Counted from the first letter of the stretch, positions 8,329 through 16,960 are shown. The stretch is 64,000 bases of DNA from DASZHJ01 sp035517495 (GCA_035517495.1 DATIYT010000141.1:1-64000); one strand, 5' to 3'. A program made the numbers and translations. Notes: generated by a model from the letters alone, not told the origin.

Positions 8329-9312
8329 ATGAGGCGACGCCAATTGATCGCGCTTCTGGGCGGCGCCGTGGCAACTGGGTCGTTTGCCACATTCGCCCAG
8401 AGTCCCGCGAAGGTTTATCGAATCGGGCTGTTCAGCGGCAGCGCGGCGATCAGCGACGGCAGTCCGCAAGGAGCCTCGTTCGTCCGCGGGCTCGCCACGC
8501 TCGGATATGTGCAGAACAAAAATTTGACGTTCGAGCGCCGCGGAGCGGATGGTCAACTGGACCGCTTGCCGCAGCTTCTCGCCGACCTGGTTGAAAGCAA
8601 GCCCGATGTCATTGTGACCTTCGGGTACCCGGCGGCACGCGTTGCCAAGGAGGGCACGATCCTACCGGTGGTGGCGATCAATGCTGGCGATCCCGTCGGC
8701 ACCGGATTGGTTGCCGGTTTGGCGCGACCGGGCGGCCACGTCACGGGTATTTCGGACGTGTCGGTCGAGGTCACGCCCAAGCGCCTGGAGCTGCTCAAGG
8801 AGGTCGCGCCGGGTTTGCGCGGGGTGGCCGTGCTTTGGAACGCTGATGATCTCGGCATGACCCTGCGGTATCGAGCGCTTGAGGCCGGCGCCCGCGCGCT
8901 GGGCATTGAGGTGCAGCCTCTCGGCGTGCGCGAGCCCAACGATTTCGATGGCGCGTTCGCCGCCATGATCCGCGACATGCCGGACGCCATTCTCATGGTG
9001 GCGGACTCCCTGACCGTTCTCAATCGCAAGCGCGTGTTCGATTTCGCGGCCGAGCATCGACTACCCGCCATTTATGAATTCGACAGCCTCGTGCGAGACG
9101 GCGGCCTGATGTCTTACGGCCCCGATTCCGATGAGAGCTTCGCCCGTGTGGCGGCTCTCGTGGATCGGATTCTCAGGGGAGCGAAACCCGCGGAATTGCC
9201 ATTCGAGCAACCGACGCTGTTCCGCTTTGCCATCAACCTGAAAACGGCGAAATCGATCGGGCTCATTATCCCGGAGTCATTGCTCATCCGCGCCGACGAG
9301 GTGATCGAGTAG
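8329..9312 (+). CDS. ABC transporter substrate-binding protein, TrpX-type (ABC_sub_bind)
   Basis: The 327-residue exported protein begins MRRRQLIALLGGAVATGSF..FAQ, a signal peptide with a twin-arginine-like start. The mature part follows the ABC_sub_bind (PF04392) pattern: 'YRIGLFSGSA', 'FVRGLATLGY', 'FERRGADGQLDRLPQLLADLV', 'KPDVIVTFG', 'ARPGGHVTGISD', 'KRLELLKEVAPGLRGVAVLWN' and the closing 'NLKTAKSIGLIIPESLL'. Such proteins are abundant in Rhizobiales and often lack adjacent permeases. The ligand is unknown. It could serve the permease/ATPase at 5205-6868, but it belongs to a different binding-protein class from the usual NitT/TauT type, so this is only a possibility. Confidence 0.88.
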   Translation: MRRRQLIALLGGAVATGSFATFAQSPAKVYRIGLFSGSAAISDGSPQGASFVRGLATLGYVQNKNLTFERRGADGQLDRLPQLLADLVESKPDVIVTFGYPAARVAKEGTILPVVAINAGDPVGTGLVAGLARPGGHVTGISDVSVEVTPKRLELLKEVAPGLRGVAVLWNADDLGMTLRYRALEAGARALGIEVQPLGVREPNDFDGAFAAMIRDMPDAILMVADSLTVLNRKRVFDFAAEHRLPAIYEFDSLVRDGGLMSYGPDSDESFARVAALVDRILRGAKPAELPFEQPTLFRFAINLKTAKSIGLIIPESLLIRADEVIE

Positions 9313-9342
9313 ACCTGCCGCTAGGTGATCCAACGGCTACTC

Positions 9343-9380
9343 GGATCAACGCCGATGAACGCAGGTCGACACGGATCGGC
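9343..9380. repeat. Dispersed intergenic repeat, degenerate CATCTGTGT-type copy
   Basis: Between two convergent genes the sequence reads GATCAACGCCGATGAACGC, then GACACGGATCGGC. These are the words (inverse orientation) of the repeat seen more fully at 57121-57205 and in part at 48801 and 63191. It is non-coding, and its position between convergent stops is typical of such elements. Confidence 0.55.
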
Positions 9381-9443
9381 AAGAGACATCGGCTAACGAT
9401 TGCGCTCCGCGGGATTGTGTGCCGTTACCTCGCAACCACGCGC

Positions 9444-10454
9444 TCACCGCTTTGCGGACAGACCGAAAGCCTCGGCCAGCAGCTCGTAGCTCCTGAGCCG
9501 CGCCTTGAAATCGTAGCAGATAGTGACCGCCACGACCTCCTCGACGCCGAACGTCGCCGCCAATTCGGTGAGGCGTTCCTTGGCCTGTGCAGGTGTGCCG
9601 ATCACCATGCGCTGGCGGTTGAAGGCGATGCGCAGCCGCTCCTCGCGGCTATAGGCATAAGCGGCGGCCTCCTCGATGCTGGGCACGGGGCCCAGATGCC
9701 CCTGGTCGAGGCGCAGTCGCCAGAGATCGCGGCTTTGCGTCAAGCGCTCGGCTTCCTCTTGCGTATCGGCGCAGAGCACGAAGACGCCGATGCTGCCGAG
9801 CGGCGCAGCCAGATGCCGCGAAGGCCGGAACTCGCGGCGGTACATCTCCATCACCGCGGGGCCGCCTTCGCCGGAAATGAAATGCGCGAAGGAGAACGCG
9901 GCGCCGAAATAGGCGGCCACCATGGCGCTTTGATCGCTCGAACCCAGGAGCCAAAACTCGGGTCGGCCGGCGGGCTCGGGCGTCACCCTGATGCGCGCGT
10001 AGGGGTGCTCGGCCGGAAGCCCGTCGCCCAGATAGCCCATGAGATCGCGCACTTGGCTCGGGAAGTACTCGACCGAGAGCGCGCCGGGACCCGCTTGCAA
10101 GGCGCGCGCCGTCAGTTGATCGCTGCCAGGAGCGCGTCCGATACCGAGGTCGATCCGGCCGGGATAGAGTGTCTCCAACACGCGGAAGGTCTCGGCGATC
10201 TTGAGCGGACTGTAATGGCTCAGCATCACCCCACCCGAACCCACGCGGATCGAGGAGGTGGCGGCCGCGACCCGCGCCACCATGATCTCCGGCGCCGAGC
10301 CCGCAAGCCCTTCGGTCGCGTGATGCTCGGCGAGCCAATAGCGATGGTAGCCCCAGCGCTCCGCCCACTGCGCCAGTTGGATCGTCTCGTTGAGCGCATC
10401 GGCGGCGCTGCCGCCCTGGCGCACCGGTGATTGGTCGAGGACGGAGAGCAGCAC
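9444..10454 (-). CDS. LLM class flavin-dependent oxidoreductase (luciferase-like monooxygenase)
   Basis: A 336-residue TIM-barrel flavoenzyme of the LLM group that is usually annotated MsnO8-like. It starts 'LLSVLDQSPVRQGGSA' and contains 'WLAEHH', 'SSIRVGSGGVMLSHYSPLKIAE', 'RIDLGIGRAPG' and 'GTPAQAKERL'. It would use reduced FMN supplied by a reductase to oxygenate an unknown substrate. GTG at 10454 is chosen because it fits the family N-terminus, has GAGG upstream and lies just past the prfC stop (10465); the upstream ATG at 10637 would add about 60 non-homologous residues inside prfC. It is probably co-transcribed with prfC. Confidence 0.88.
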   Translation of the reverse strand: MLLSVLDQSPVRQGGSAADALNETIQLAQWAERWGYHRYWLAEHHATEGLAGSAPEIMVARVAAATSSIRVGSGGVMLSHYSPLKIAETFRVLETLYPGRIDLGIGRAPGSDQLTARALQAGPGALSVEYFPSQVRDLMGYLGDGLPAEHPYARIRVTPEPAGRPEFWLLGSSDQSAMVAAYFGAAFSFAHFISGEGGPAVMEMYRREFRPSRHLAAPLGSIGVFVLCADTQEEAERLTQSRDLWRLRLDQGHLGPVPSIEEAAAYAYSREERLRIAFNRQRMVIGTPAQAKERLTELAATFGVEEVVAVTICYDFKARLRSYELLAEAFGLSAKR

Positions 10455-10464
10455 CGCTACAACC

Positions 10465-12051
10465 TCAGCTATGCTCGCGAGTCGCCGTGAAGCGGAGCTT
10501 CGGCCACTCGCGCATGGTGGTCTCGAGGTCCCAGTTGTTGCGTGCGAGGTAGACCGGAACGCCGTCGTGATCCTCCGCCACGGTCGAGGGGTTCGCGTCG
10601 AGGAAGCGCTCGAGTTCGGCGTGCTCGTCAGACGCAACCCAGCGTGCCGTTACGAACGGCGCTCCTTCGATGCGGACGGCGAGGTTGTACTCGGCTTGGA
10701 TGCGCGCCGTCAGCACGTCGAGCTGGAGCGGCCCCACCACGCCCACGATCCAGTCGCCGCCCGCGCGCGGCTTGAAGATGCGGGTAACACCCTCCTCGGC
10801 GAGCTGTTCCAGCGCGCGTGCCAGATGCTTCGATTTGAGCGGGTCCTCGAGCCGCACGCGGCGGAGGATCTCGGGCGCGAAATTGGGGATGCCGGTGACG
10901 CGGATCGCATCCCCCTCGGTCAGGGTATCGCCGATCCGTAGCGTGCCATGATTGGGAATGCCGATGATGTCGCCGGGCCAAGCTTCCTCGGCGAGGTTGC
11001 GCTCGCGCGCCAGGAAGAACACGGGGTTCTGGATCGCCATCAGGCGTCCGCTGCGCCCGTGCCGCAGCTTCATGCCGCGCCGGAAGCGCCCGGAGCAAAG
11101 GCGCAGGAACGCCACGCGGTCGCGGTGCTGGGGATCGATGTTGGCCTGGACCTTGAAGACGAAGCCGTTGACCTTGGGTTCGTCGGGGTCGATCGGCTTC
11201 GGCTCCGCCGGTTGCGGGCGCGGCGACGGTGCGAGCTCGGCGATGCCGCGCAACAGTTCGCGCACGCCGAAATTGTTGAGCGCGCTGCCGAAGTAGACGG
11301 GCGTCAAATGGCCCTCGCGGTACGATTTGAGATCGAAGGGTTTGCAGAGACCGCGCGCCATCTCGATGTCCTCGCGGAGCTTCGCGAGCGCATGCGCCGG
11401 AAGCAAATCGGCGAGTTTCGGATCATCGAGCCCCTGGCAGCGCACGGGCTCGGTCACGCGCTCGCCCGCGCCGCGCTCGAACAACAGCAGCGCATCATCG
11501 AAAAGGTCGTAGGTCCCGAGGAAGTCGCGCCCCATGCCGATGGGCCAGCTTGCGGGTGTCGCGTCCAATGCCAGCGTGCGCTCGATCTCGTCCAGGAGAT
11601 CGAAGGGCTCGCGCGCCTCGCGGTCGAGCTTGTTGATGAAGGTGATGATCGGCACGTCGCGGAGCCGGCACACCTCGAAGAGCTTCAGGGTTTGCGCCTC
11701 GATACCGCGCGCGGCGTCCAGCACCATGACCGCGCTGTCGACGGCGGTCAGCGTGCGATAGGTATCCTCGCTGAAGTCCTGGTGCCCGGGCGTGTCCAGC
11801 AGGTTGAAGGTCAGCCCTTCGTGCTCGAAGGTCATCACCGCCGAAGACACCGAGATGCCGCGCTCGCGCTCGACTTCCATCCAGTCCGAGCGCACGCGCC
11901 GGCGTTCGCCGCGCGCCTTCACCTCGCCCGCGAGCTGGATCGCGCCGCCGAACAGCAACAGCTTTTCGGTGAGCGTAGTCTTGCCGGCGTCCGGGTGCGA
12001 AATGATCGCAAAGGTGCGCCGCCGAGCGATCTCCGGCCGAGATGTCTCCAT
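10465..12051 (-). CDS. prfC: Peptide chain release factor 3 (RF3)
   Basis: A translational GTPase that recycles RF1/RF2 from the ribosome after termination. The 528-residue length is normal. Motifs are the G1 loop 'SHPDAGKTTLTEKLL', the switch I region 'RGISVSSAVM', G3 'DTPGHQDFSEDTYRTL' and G4 'NKLDRE'; the C-terminal RF3 domain includes 'LQLDVLTARIQAEY'. The start MetGluThr at 12051 fits the family. The N-terminal 'RPEIARRRTFAIISHPDAGK' is diagnostic of RF3 rather than EF-G. Confidence 0.97.
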   Translation of the reverse strand: METSRPEIARRRTFAIISHPDAGKTTLTEKLLLFGGAIQLAGEVKARGERRRVRSDWMEVERERGISVSSAVMTFEHEGLTFNLLDTPGHQDFSEDTYRTLTAVDSAVMVLDAARGIEAQTLKLFEVCRLRDVPIITFINKLDREAREPFDLLDEIERTLALDATPASWPIGMGRDFLGTYDLFDDALLLFERGAGERVTEPVRCQGLDDPKLADLLPAHALAKLREDIEMARGLCKPFDLKSYREGHLTPVYFGSALNNFGVRELLRGIAELAPSPRPQPAEPKPIDPDEPKVNGFVFKVQANIDPQHRDRVAFLRLCSGRFRRGMKLRHGRSGRLMAIQNPVFFLARERNLAEEAWPGDIIGIPNHGTLRIGDTLTEGDAIRVTGIPNFAPEILRRVRLEDPLKSKHLARALEQLAEEGVTRIFKPRAGGDWIVGVVGPLQLDVLTARIQAEYNLAVRIEGAPFVTARWVASDEHAELERFLDANPSTVAEDHDGVPVYLARNNWDLETTMREWPKLRFTATREHS

Positions 12052-12201
12052 GGGGGATGCTGTTAGCGGGGCCGGGGCCGGAAAGCAATAAAGGGAAACA
12101 AGTCACGAACATTTGAGGATGGGCATTACTCCCCAGTGCCGCTACTCATGCTAGGAAAGTGTACGCGATTCCGCGCAAACAAAGGCACGGGGGGTGATTC
12201 C

Positions 12202-12816
12202 ATGTGGATTAGAAAGCTGCTCATGGCCGCGTTCGTCGCGGCGTTCGCTGTTCCCGCGCTCGCCCAGGCGCCCGCTCCCGCGGGGACACCGATGATCGTT
12301 CGCGGGGTCATCGAGAAACTGGATGGTACGACATTGACCATCAAGTCACGCGAGGGCCAGGAAGTCACGGTTACGCTGGCAGACCCTGCCGACGTTCGAG
12401 GCGTAAAGCGGGTTAGGCTTTCGGCGATCAAGGCCGGCGATCACCTTGGTATCGCGGCGCTTGCCGACGCCAGCGGCAAGCTGCACGCCCAGAGCGTCAC
12501 GATCTTCCCGGACTGGTTGCATGTAGCCGACGGCCAAAGGCCCTGGGACGTCACGCCCGACAGCATCATGACCAACGGGACGGTGGGGCAGGTGACCAAA
12601 GTCTCGCGGAGTCGGGTCTTGCAGGTTCAATACGGTGATAAGAGCGCTGACATCGAAGTGGCATCCAGGACGCCGATCGTTACATATGTAAAAGAGACGA
12701 CGCGCGAGTTGAGGGCTGGACGCGCGGTAACGGTCTTCGCGCGCAAGATGGCGGATGGAAGCGTCGTCGCGAACGCCACGGTCGTCCAGCGAGGCAGGGT
12801 AAAGCCACCGATGTAG
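12202..12816 (+). CDS. Exported protein of unknown function (DUF5666-like beta-barrel repeats)
   Basis: This 204-residue protein begins 'MWIRKLLMAAFVAAFAVPALAQ', a clear Sec signal peptide with an AxA cleavage site. The ATG at 12202, with GGGGTG upstream, is chosen over an upstream ATG at 12136 that would bury the signal. The mature part holds two similar small beta-rich modules: 'VRGVIEKLDGTTLTIKSREG..VTV' and 'TNGTVGQVTKVSRSRVLQVQYG..ADIEV', each followed by a basic/hydrophobic 'LSAIKAGDHL' or 'ELRAGRAVTVFAR' element. This pattern is seen in DUF5666-type periplasmic proteins. Its function is unknown. A strong terminator follows directly. Confidence 0.75.
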   Translation: MWIRKLLMAAFVAAFAVPALAQAPAPAGTPMIVRGVIEKLDGTTLTIKSREGQEVTVTLADPADVRGVKRVRLSAIKAGDHLGIAALADASGKLHAQSVTIFPDWLHVADGQRPWDVTPDSIMTNGTVGQVTKVSRSRVLQVQYGDKSADIEVASRTPIVTYVKETTRELRAGRAVTVFARKMADGSVVANATVVQRGRVKPPM

Positions 12817-12837
12817 CTGGGCTGAGGCAAAGTCGCA

Positions 12838-12867
12838 AAGGGCGCCGCTATCCAGGCGCCCTTTTTT
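12838..12867 (+). terminator. Rho-independent terminator of the exported-protein gene
   Basis: Perfect 7-bp stem GGGCGCC (12840-12846) / GGCGCCC (12855-12861), an 8-nt loop and a run of six T (12862-12867), located 22 bases after the stop codon. Confidence 0.9.
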
Positions 12868-13295
12868 GCCCCTCACTTCGCGTATCTGCCAACCAGTTCC
12901 CGCTCTTTTGCGAACGGCTCTAACGAGGCGGACCGAACCGCAGCGCCCCCGGACAAGCACGTTGTAAAAAGGCAAGAAACTTGCGCAATTTTTGTCTTGA
13001 TCGGCGGATTTCGGCACCCAGATGTCATGATGGCGCAACAATGAGGAGGATGCCCAACAAGCATGGCTCCGCCGGATCAGTGTTGATCAGCGCCAGACCC
13101 AAGGCTCGACCCTTTGGCCGAGCGGTGAGCTATCAAAGCCACCCGCAATGAACCCCGCCTCCAGCGACGCTGGGCGGGGTTCTCGCTGTTTATTTGAGGC
13201 GCGCTCGCAGCCGACACTCCAACCCTGCTCTGGCACCTTGGGTTGGTGGTGCGGCCGGGCGCGCGAGCATATAAAGAACTGAGAACTAACAACTG
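12868..13295. other. Intergenic region with hairpins, 428 bp
   Basis: No protein is supported. A strong hairpin lies at 13151-13181: AACCCCGCC pairs with GGCGGGGTT, with an inner CCAGC/GCTGG extension, followed by a weakly T-rich tail. It could be the terminator of an unannotated small RNA or a 5' leader element of the MetX-like gene. The known SAM-II riboswitch consensus was not recognised. The 3' part (13196-13290) is a dispersed repeat listed separately. Confidence 0.5.
13196..13290. repeat. Dispersed palindromic repeat, copy 1
   Basis: This segment and 35566-35645 share CTCGCAGCCG, then CCAACCCTGC, CCTTGG(G)TTGG, GCGCGAG and GA(A)AAC words in the same order and spacing. In both, the arms CCAACC(C) and (G)GGTTGG can pair around a diverged loop, consistent with a conserved hairpin. 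It lies directly upstream of the MetX-like gene. Confidence 0.7.
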
Positions 13296-14321
13296 ATGAC
13301 TGGCCCCATGAGCGACTATCAGATTTTCGAGCTCGGCGATGTGCGCCTTCAGTCGGGCATGACCTATCGCGGCGGCTTCCTCGCCTACAAGACCTATGGT
13401 CGCCTAAATCGCGACAAGTCGAACGCGATCGTTTATCCGACCTCCTACGGTGCCCAGCACTTCGATACCGAATGGCTGATCCGACCGGGCTGGGCGCTCG
13501 ACCCCGAAGAGTATTTCATCATCATTCCCAACATGTTCGGGAACGGTCTCTCGACCTCGCCCAGCAATGCGGCGGCGCCGTACGACCGCGGGCGCTATCC
13601 GCATTTCACCATGTACGACAACGTGGTCCAGCAGCAGCGGTTGGTGCGCGAGGTTTTCGGCATCGAGCGGCTGAAGCTGGTGGTGGGATTCTCCATGGGA
13701 GGCCAGCAAAGCTTTCACTGGGGGGCGCTATTTCCGGATATGGTCGAGCGCATCGCGCCGATTTGCGGTTCCGCCAAGACGTCGCGGCACAATTTTGTGT
13801 TCCTCGAGGGTGCCAAGGCGGCGCTTACCGCCGATCCGCACTGGCAAGACGGTTGGTTCGCGGAGCAGCCGGTGCGGGGCTTGCGCGCCTTCGGCCGCGT
13901 CTATGCGGGTTGGGCGCTGTCTCAGGATTTTTATCGGGAGCGCCTTGACGAAAAGCTCGGCTATTCGAGCCTCGAGGATTTTCTGGTGCATGGCTGGGAA
14001 GGCAATTACCTGCGCCGTGACGCCAACAACCTGCTGGCGATGCTTTGGACCTGGCAGCACGCGGATATCAGCGCGAATGAACTCTACGACGGCGACCTCG
14101 CAAAGGCGCTGGGTGCGATCGAGGCGCAGGCGATCGTGATGCCCAGCGAGACCGACCTCTATTTCCGGGTCGAGGACAATCGCCGCGAGGTCGCGATGAT
14201 GCGGCGCGCGGAGCTGCGGCCGATCCCGTCGATCTGGGGCCACCGCGCCGGCAATCCCACGCAGAACCCCGAAGACCAGGCGTTCCTCAACCGGGCGATC
14301 ACGGAGCTGCTCCGGCGCTGA
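13296..14321 (+). CDS. Alpha/beta hydrolase, homoserine O-acetyltransferase (MetX)-like
   Basis: A 341-residue alpha/beta-hydrolase of the MetX superfamily. It has the opening 'LQSGMTYRGGFLAYKTYGRLN', the nucleophile elbow GFSMGGQQ (Ser near residue 142), an acidic 'PSETDLYF' and the final catalytic His in 'WGHRAGNP'. True MetX enzymes acetylate homoserine for methionine synthesis. This protein belongs to the shorter, often misnamed sister group, so homoserine acetylation should not be assumed. The ATG at 13296 lacks a clear RBS and the ATG at 13308 is equally possible. It is followed after 9 bp by a small membrane protein gene. Confidence 0.82.
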   Translation: MTGPMSDYQIFELGDVRLQSGMTYRGGFLAYKTYGRLNRDKSNAIVYPTSYGAQHFDTEWLIRPGWALDPEEYFIIIPNMFGNGLSTSPSNAAAPYDRGRYPHFTMYDNVVQQQRLVREVFGIERLKLVVGFSMGGQQSFHWGALFPDMVERIAPICGSAKTSRHNFVFLEGAKAALTADPHWQDGWFAEQPVRGLRAFGRVYAGWALSQDFYRERLDEKLGYSSLEDFLVHGWEGNYLRRDANNLLAMLWTWQHADISANELYDGDLAKALGAIEAQAIVMPSETDLYFRVEDNRREVAMMRRAELRPIPSIWGHRAGNPTQNPEDQAFLNRAITELLRR

Positions 14322-14330
14322 TCGGCTCCC

Positions 14331-14645
14331 ATGTCTCGTTCCACGCGCTACTTTGTCTTGTTCGCGGCGCTCTGGATCATCGCCATGACCTGGAAGCTCT
14401 ACCCGCAGTTTCCCGATACCCTTCGCGTCGAGGGCCGCGTGGTGGCGCTTGACGACTATGTCGAGGATGCCTGCAGCGCTCGCGTCGGACCCGATGCCGC
14501 CAGCTGCGTCGTCACCGCGCTCGAAGATGCGGACAAGAAGCTTCGCGTCGAACAGGCAAAATCGCTGCTGCTGGTCGAAGCGCCGCTGATCCTCTACGCG
14601 ATTCTGTACCTGCCGTTGCGGCTGTTGCGGCGCTCGCGCGGATGA
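14331..14645 (+). CDS. Small membrane protein of unknown function
   Basis: The 104-residue protein has a hydrophobic segment at each end (about residues 7-22 and 81-98) around a soluble middle of about 60 residues that contains two cysteines (in DACSAR and ASCVV). This suggests a periplasmic loop with a possible disulfide. The C-terminus is basic (RLLRRSRG), fitting a cytoplasmic tail. It lies 9 bp downstream of the MetX-like gene, so it is probably co-transcribed. No family was recognised. Confidence 0.65.
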   Translation: MSRSTRYFVLFAALWIIAMTWKLYPQFPDTLRVEGRVVALDDYVEDACSARVGPDAASCVVTALEDADKKLRVEQAKSLLLVEAPLILYAILYLPLRLLRRSRG

Positions 14646-14648
14646 CAG

Positions 14649-15815
14649 TTATCCATCCGTCGGCGCCGCGACGTTGATCTGCGGCGCCACTCCCATGCGG
14701 CGGCGCGCCTCTTCGTCGATGACGCGCGCAAGGTCCGGTTGTTGCGCCGCGAGGCGGCGGAAATCGGCGATATCGAGCAGCAGCAGCTCGCAGCGGGTAC
14801 GCGCGACCACCGTCGCCGACCGGCGGCTCCCGGTAATCAGCGCGATTTCGCCGAAGAATTGTCCCGCGCCCAGCACGATCGGCTGCGGCTCGATCTCTAT
14901 CGCGACTTCGCCCGACGCGATGAAGTACATGCAGTCGCCCGCCGCACCCCGTCGCGCCACGATGGCGCCGGGTGGAATCTCCTGCGGACGCAGCAGCTTT
15001 GCCACTTCGGCGATCGTGGCGGCGCCGACGCTTTGGAAGAACGGCACGCGCGCCACCAAGTCCCAGGTGCGCAGGAATTGGCGCCGATGCATTTCCTCGG
15101 CGAAGCTGTTGGCGAGGATGCCGGCCATGAACGCGAACACGGCGATGCCGCAGATCATCACCATTCCCGCGATGAAGCGCCCGAGCACGGTCTGCGGCAC
15201 GACGTCGCCATAGCCCGTGGTGGTGAGCGTCACCACTGCCCACCAAAGCGAGGCCGGAATGCTGGTGAAGGCAGTGTTGGGCTGGTCCCGCTCAGCGAGA
15301 TACCCCAGGGTCGCCGCCAGCAGCAGTACCACGAGGAACGCCAGGAACAGGCTTTCCATCGGTGCGCGGGCATTGCGGAGCACCCGCCCCACCATCGCCA
15401 TGCCTTCGGAGTAGCGACCGAATTTTAGGATCCAGAACGCGCCCAGGATGCGCGCCATCGGCTCGGGCATCCCCGCCACCAGGCAGACGAGAGGTAGCAG
15501 AGCGATCAAATCGATCACGGCGGCGGAGCCTCGCATCCAATGCCACCGGGCGATCCAAGGCCGGCTGACCGGGGCCCAGGGGGCCTCGGAAACCGTCCAC
15601 AGCCGCAGCACGTACTCGATCGTGAAAAAAGCGAGCGCCACCCAGAAGACTATGTCGAGCGCCGTCGCCGCCTTTGCGTGCATGGGCTCGACGGTGTCGG
15701 ACACAACGGCGACCAGCCCGGCGCCAACCAGGGTGTGATGCGCCGCCCGGAAGAGCCGCGCCGGGGTCGTTGCCGTCTCCGGACTCAGCCAGTGGTAGAT
15801 GCGTCCCGCCAGCAC
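14649..15815 (-). CDS. Cyclic-nucleotide-gated potassium channel (MlotiK1-like)
   Basis: The 388-residue protein has an S1-S6 ion-channel core with the selectivity filter TTTGYGD (about residues 201-207), followed by a C-terminal cyclic-nucleotide-binding domain. The phosphate-binding cassette reads 'FFGEIALITGSRRSATVVA', with the Glu and Arg that contact cAMP or cGMP in this family. The S4-like segment 'ILKFGRYSEGMAMVGRVL' has few basic residues, as in the non-voltage-gated MlotiK1 of Mesorhizobium. Its likely role is K+ flux gated by cyclic nucleotide. A class III cyclase is encoded at 31452-33017, but no direct link is shown. Confidence 0.93.
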   Translation of the reverse strand: MLAGRIYHWLSPETATTPARLFRAAHHTLVGAGLVAVVSDTVEPMHAKAATALDIVFWVALAFFTIEYVLRLWTVSEAPWAPVSRPWIARWHWMRGSAAVIDLIALLPLVCLVAGMPEPMARILGAFWILKFGRYSEGMAMVGRVLRNARAPMESLFLAFLVVLLLAATLGYLAERDQPNTAFTSIPASLWWAVVTLTTTGYGDVVPQTVLGRFIAGMVMICGIAVFAFMAGILANSFAEEMHRRQFLRTWDLVARVPFFQSVGAATIAEVAKLLRPQEIPPGAIVARRGAAGDCMYFIASGEVAIEIEPQPIVLGAGQFFGEIALITGSRRSATVVARTRCELLLLDIADFRRLAAQQPDLARVIDEEARRRMGVAPQINVAAPTDG

Positions 15816-15971
15816 CGAACCTCCTTGGGGACCCGCTTGCGTGCAAGAAAGCCAGCATTCTCCTGGGCTGACAACGATTATTCTGGCCCGGTGCGGCCCT
15901 CGCCCGGCATTGGCGCCACGGGCCGGCCGAGCTAGAATCCTCCGGTGCCCATCGGGCGGAGAACCAGTTCG

Positions 15972-16229
15972 ATGCTACTCCGGGTCGAGATGCTCCTCTT
16001 TGCATTGGTTGTTTTCGCGGCGCTGGCGCCGGCGAACGCGCAGGATCGAGGTGTGTCTTCGGAGCACCGTTGGGACGCGATGAACACCTGCAACAAAGAC
16101 GCGTTCACGCACTATCCTGATTACACCGCTGAAGGGGCGAAGCAGCGGGAAGTCTATGTTCGCAAGTGTCTCAGAGATCAGCGCCTGCCCGAGTGGACCG
16201 GCTACGGCGCGCAGCCCGCCAGCCGCTGA
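15972..16229 (+). CDS. Small exported protein of unknown function
   Basis: The 85-residue product starts 'MLLRVEMLLFALVVFAALAPANAQ', a signal peptide with ANAQ cleavage; the ATG at 15972 is preferred over 15945 for that reason. The mature part of about 60 residues has two cysteines ('NTCNKDAF' and 'RKCLRDQ') and a 'HYPDYTAEGAKQREVYVRKCL' centre typical of small periplasmic proteins of unknown role in alphaproteobacteria. It stands alone between a divergently placed channel gene and the convergent liv operon. Confidence 0.65.
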   Translation: MLLRVEMLLFALVVFAALAPANAQDRGVSSEHRWDAMNTCNKDAFTHYPDYTAEGAKQREVYVRKCLRDQRLPEWTGYGAQPASR

Positions 16230-16243
16230 ATAAAAGGACTTGC

Positions 16244-16960
16244 CTAGATCGCGAGCAGTCGGTCGAGCAGCGCCTTGTCGTCGCGCAGTTCGGCGGCGGG
16301 GCCGGAGTGGCGGATCGCCCCTTTCTCCAGCACGTAGACGCGGTCGGCAAGCGCCAGCGAAAAGTCGACGCCCTGCTCGGCGAGCAGGATGGTGAGGCCC
16401 TTGGCCTTGAGCTCGCCGATCTTGACCTGGAGCGTCTCGACGATCAGCGGCGCCAATCCTTCCGAGGGTTCGTCCAACAGCAGCAGCTCGGGATTGCCCA
16501 TGAGGGTGCGGGCGATCGTCAGCATCTGCTGCTCGCCGCCCGAGAGGTAGCCGCCCTGCCGATCGCTCAGGATTTCGAGCGCGGGGAAGAGCGCGTAGAT
16601 CGCCTCGATGGTCCAACGCTCGCCGCGCCGGGGCGGGCCCGCGGCGCGAGCGGCGACGTCGAGGTTCTCCCAGACGCTCAGCTCCGCGAAGATGCGGCGA
16701 TCCTCGGGCACGAAGCCGATGCCCGAGCGCGCCACGCGGTGCGGCGGCCAGCCCGAGATGTCGCGGCCCTGCCACACCACGCGGCCGCTGGAGGGCGGCG
16801 TCAACCCCATGATCGAGCGCATTGTCGTGGTCTTGCCGACGCCGTTGCGGCCGAGCAGGCAAACGCATTCGCCTGCCCGCACCTCGAGTGAAATGCCGAA
16901 CAGAACGCGGCTCAGGCCGTAGGCCGCATGCACCTCTTCGAGCGTGAGCAGCGGCGTCAT
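16244..16960 (-). CDS. livF: Branched-chain amino acid ABC transporter ATP-binding protein LivF
   Basis: A 238-residue nucleotide-binding subunit: Walker A 'GRNGVGKTTTMRSIMG', signature LSGGEQQ, Walker B 'ELLLLDEPSEGLAP'. The phrase 'GIGFVPEDRRIFAELSVWENL' is diagnostic of LivF. ATG at 16960 overlaps the livG stop as ATGA. The same frame stays open upstream inside livG, but that part has no homology. It is the last gene of the five-gene importer operon livK-H-M-G-F. Confidence 0.95.
   Translation of the reverse strand: MTPLLTLEEVHAAYGLSRVLFGISLEVRAGECVCLLGRNGVGKTTTMRSIMGLTPPSSGRVVWQGRDISGWPPHRVARSGIGFVPEDRRIFAELSVWENLDVAARAAGPPRRGERWTIEAIYALFPALEILSDRQGGYLSGGEQQMLTIARTLMGNPELLLLDEPSEGLAPLIVETLQVKIGELKAKGLTILLAEQGVDFSLALADRVYVLEKGAIRHSGPAAELRDDKALLDRLLAI

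Noticed and set aside
10455..10637. Longer LLM oxidoreductase with about 60 extra N-terminal residues
   Set aside because: The extension lies inside prfC in another frame, is Ser/Thr/Arg-rich and is unlike LLM proteins; GTG 10454 fits the family start.
13100..13185. tRNA-Ser/Leu-like gene (TTGGCCGAGCGGTGAGC resembles a D-arm)
   Set aside because: No GGTTCGA T-arm, no pairing acceptor ends and no plausible anticodon arm; the downstream hairpin is terminator-like.
13060..13295. SAM-II riboswitch upstream of the MetX-like gene
   Set aside because: The expected pseudoknot consensus with the GCTAAA-type 3' element was not found, and the gene is only MetX-like.
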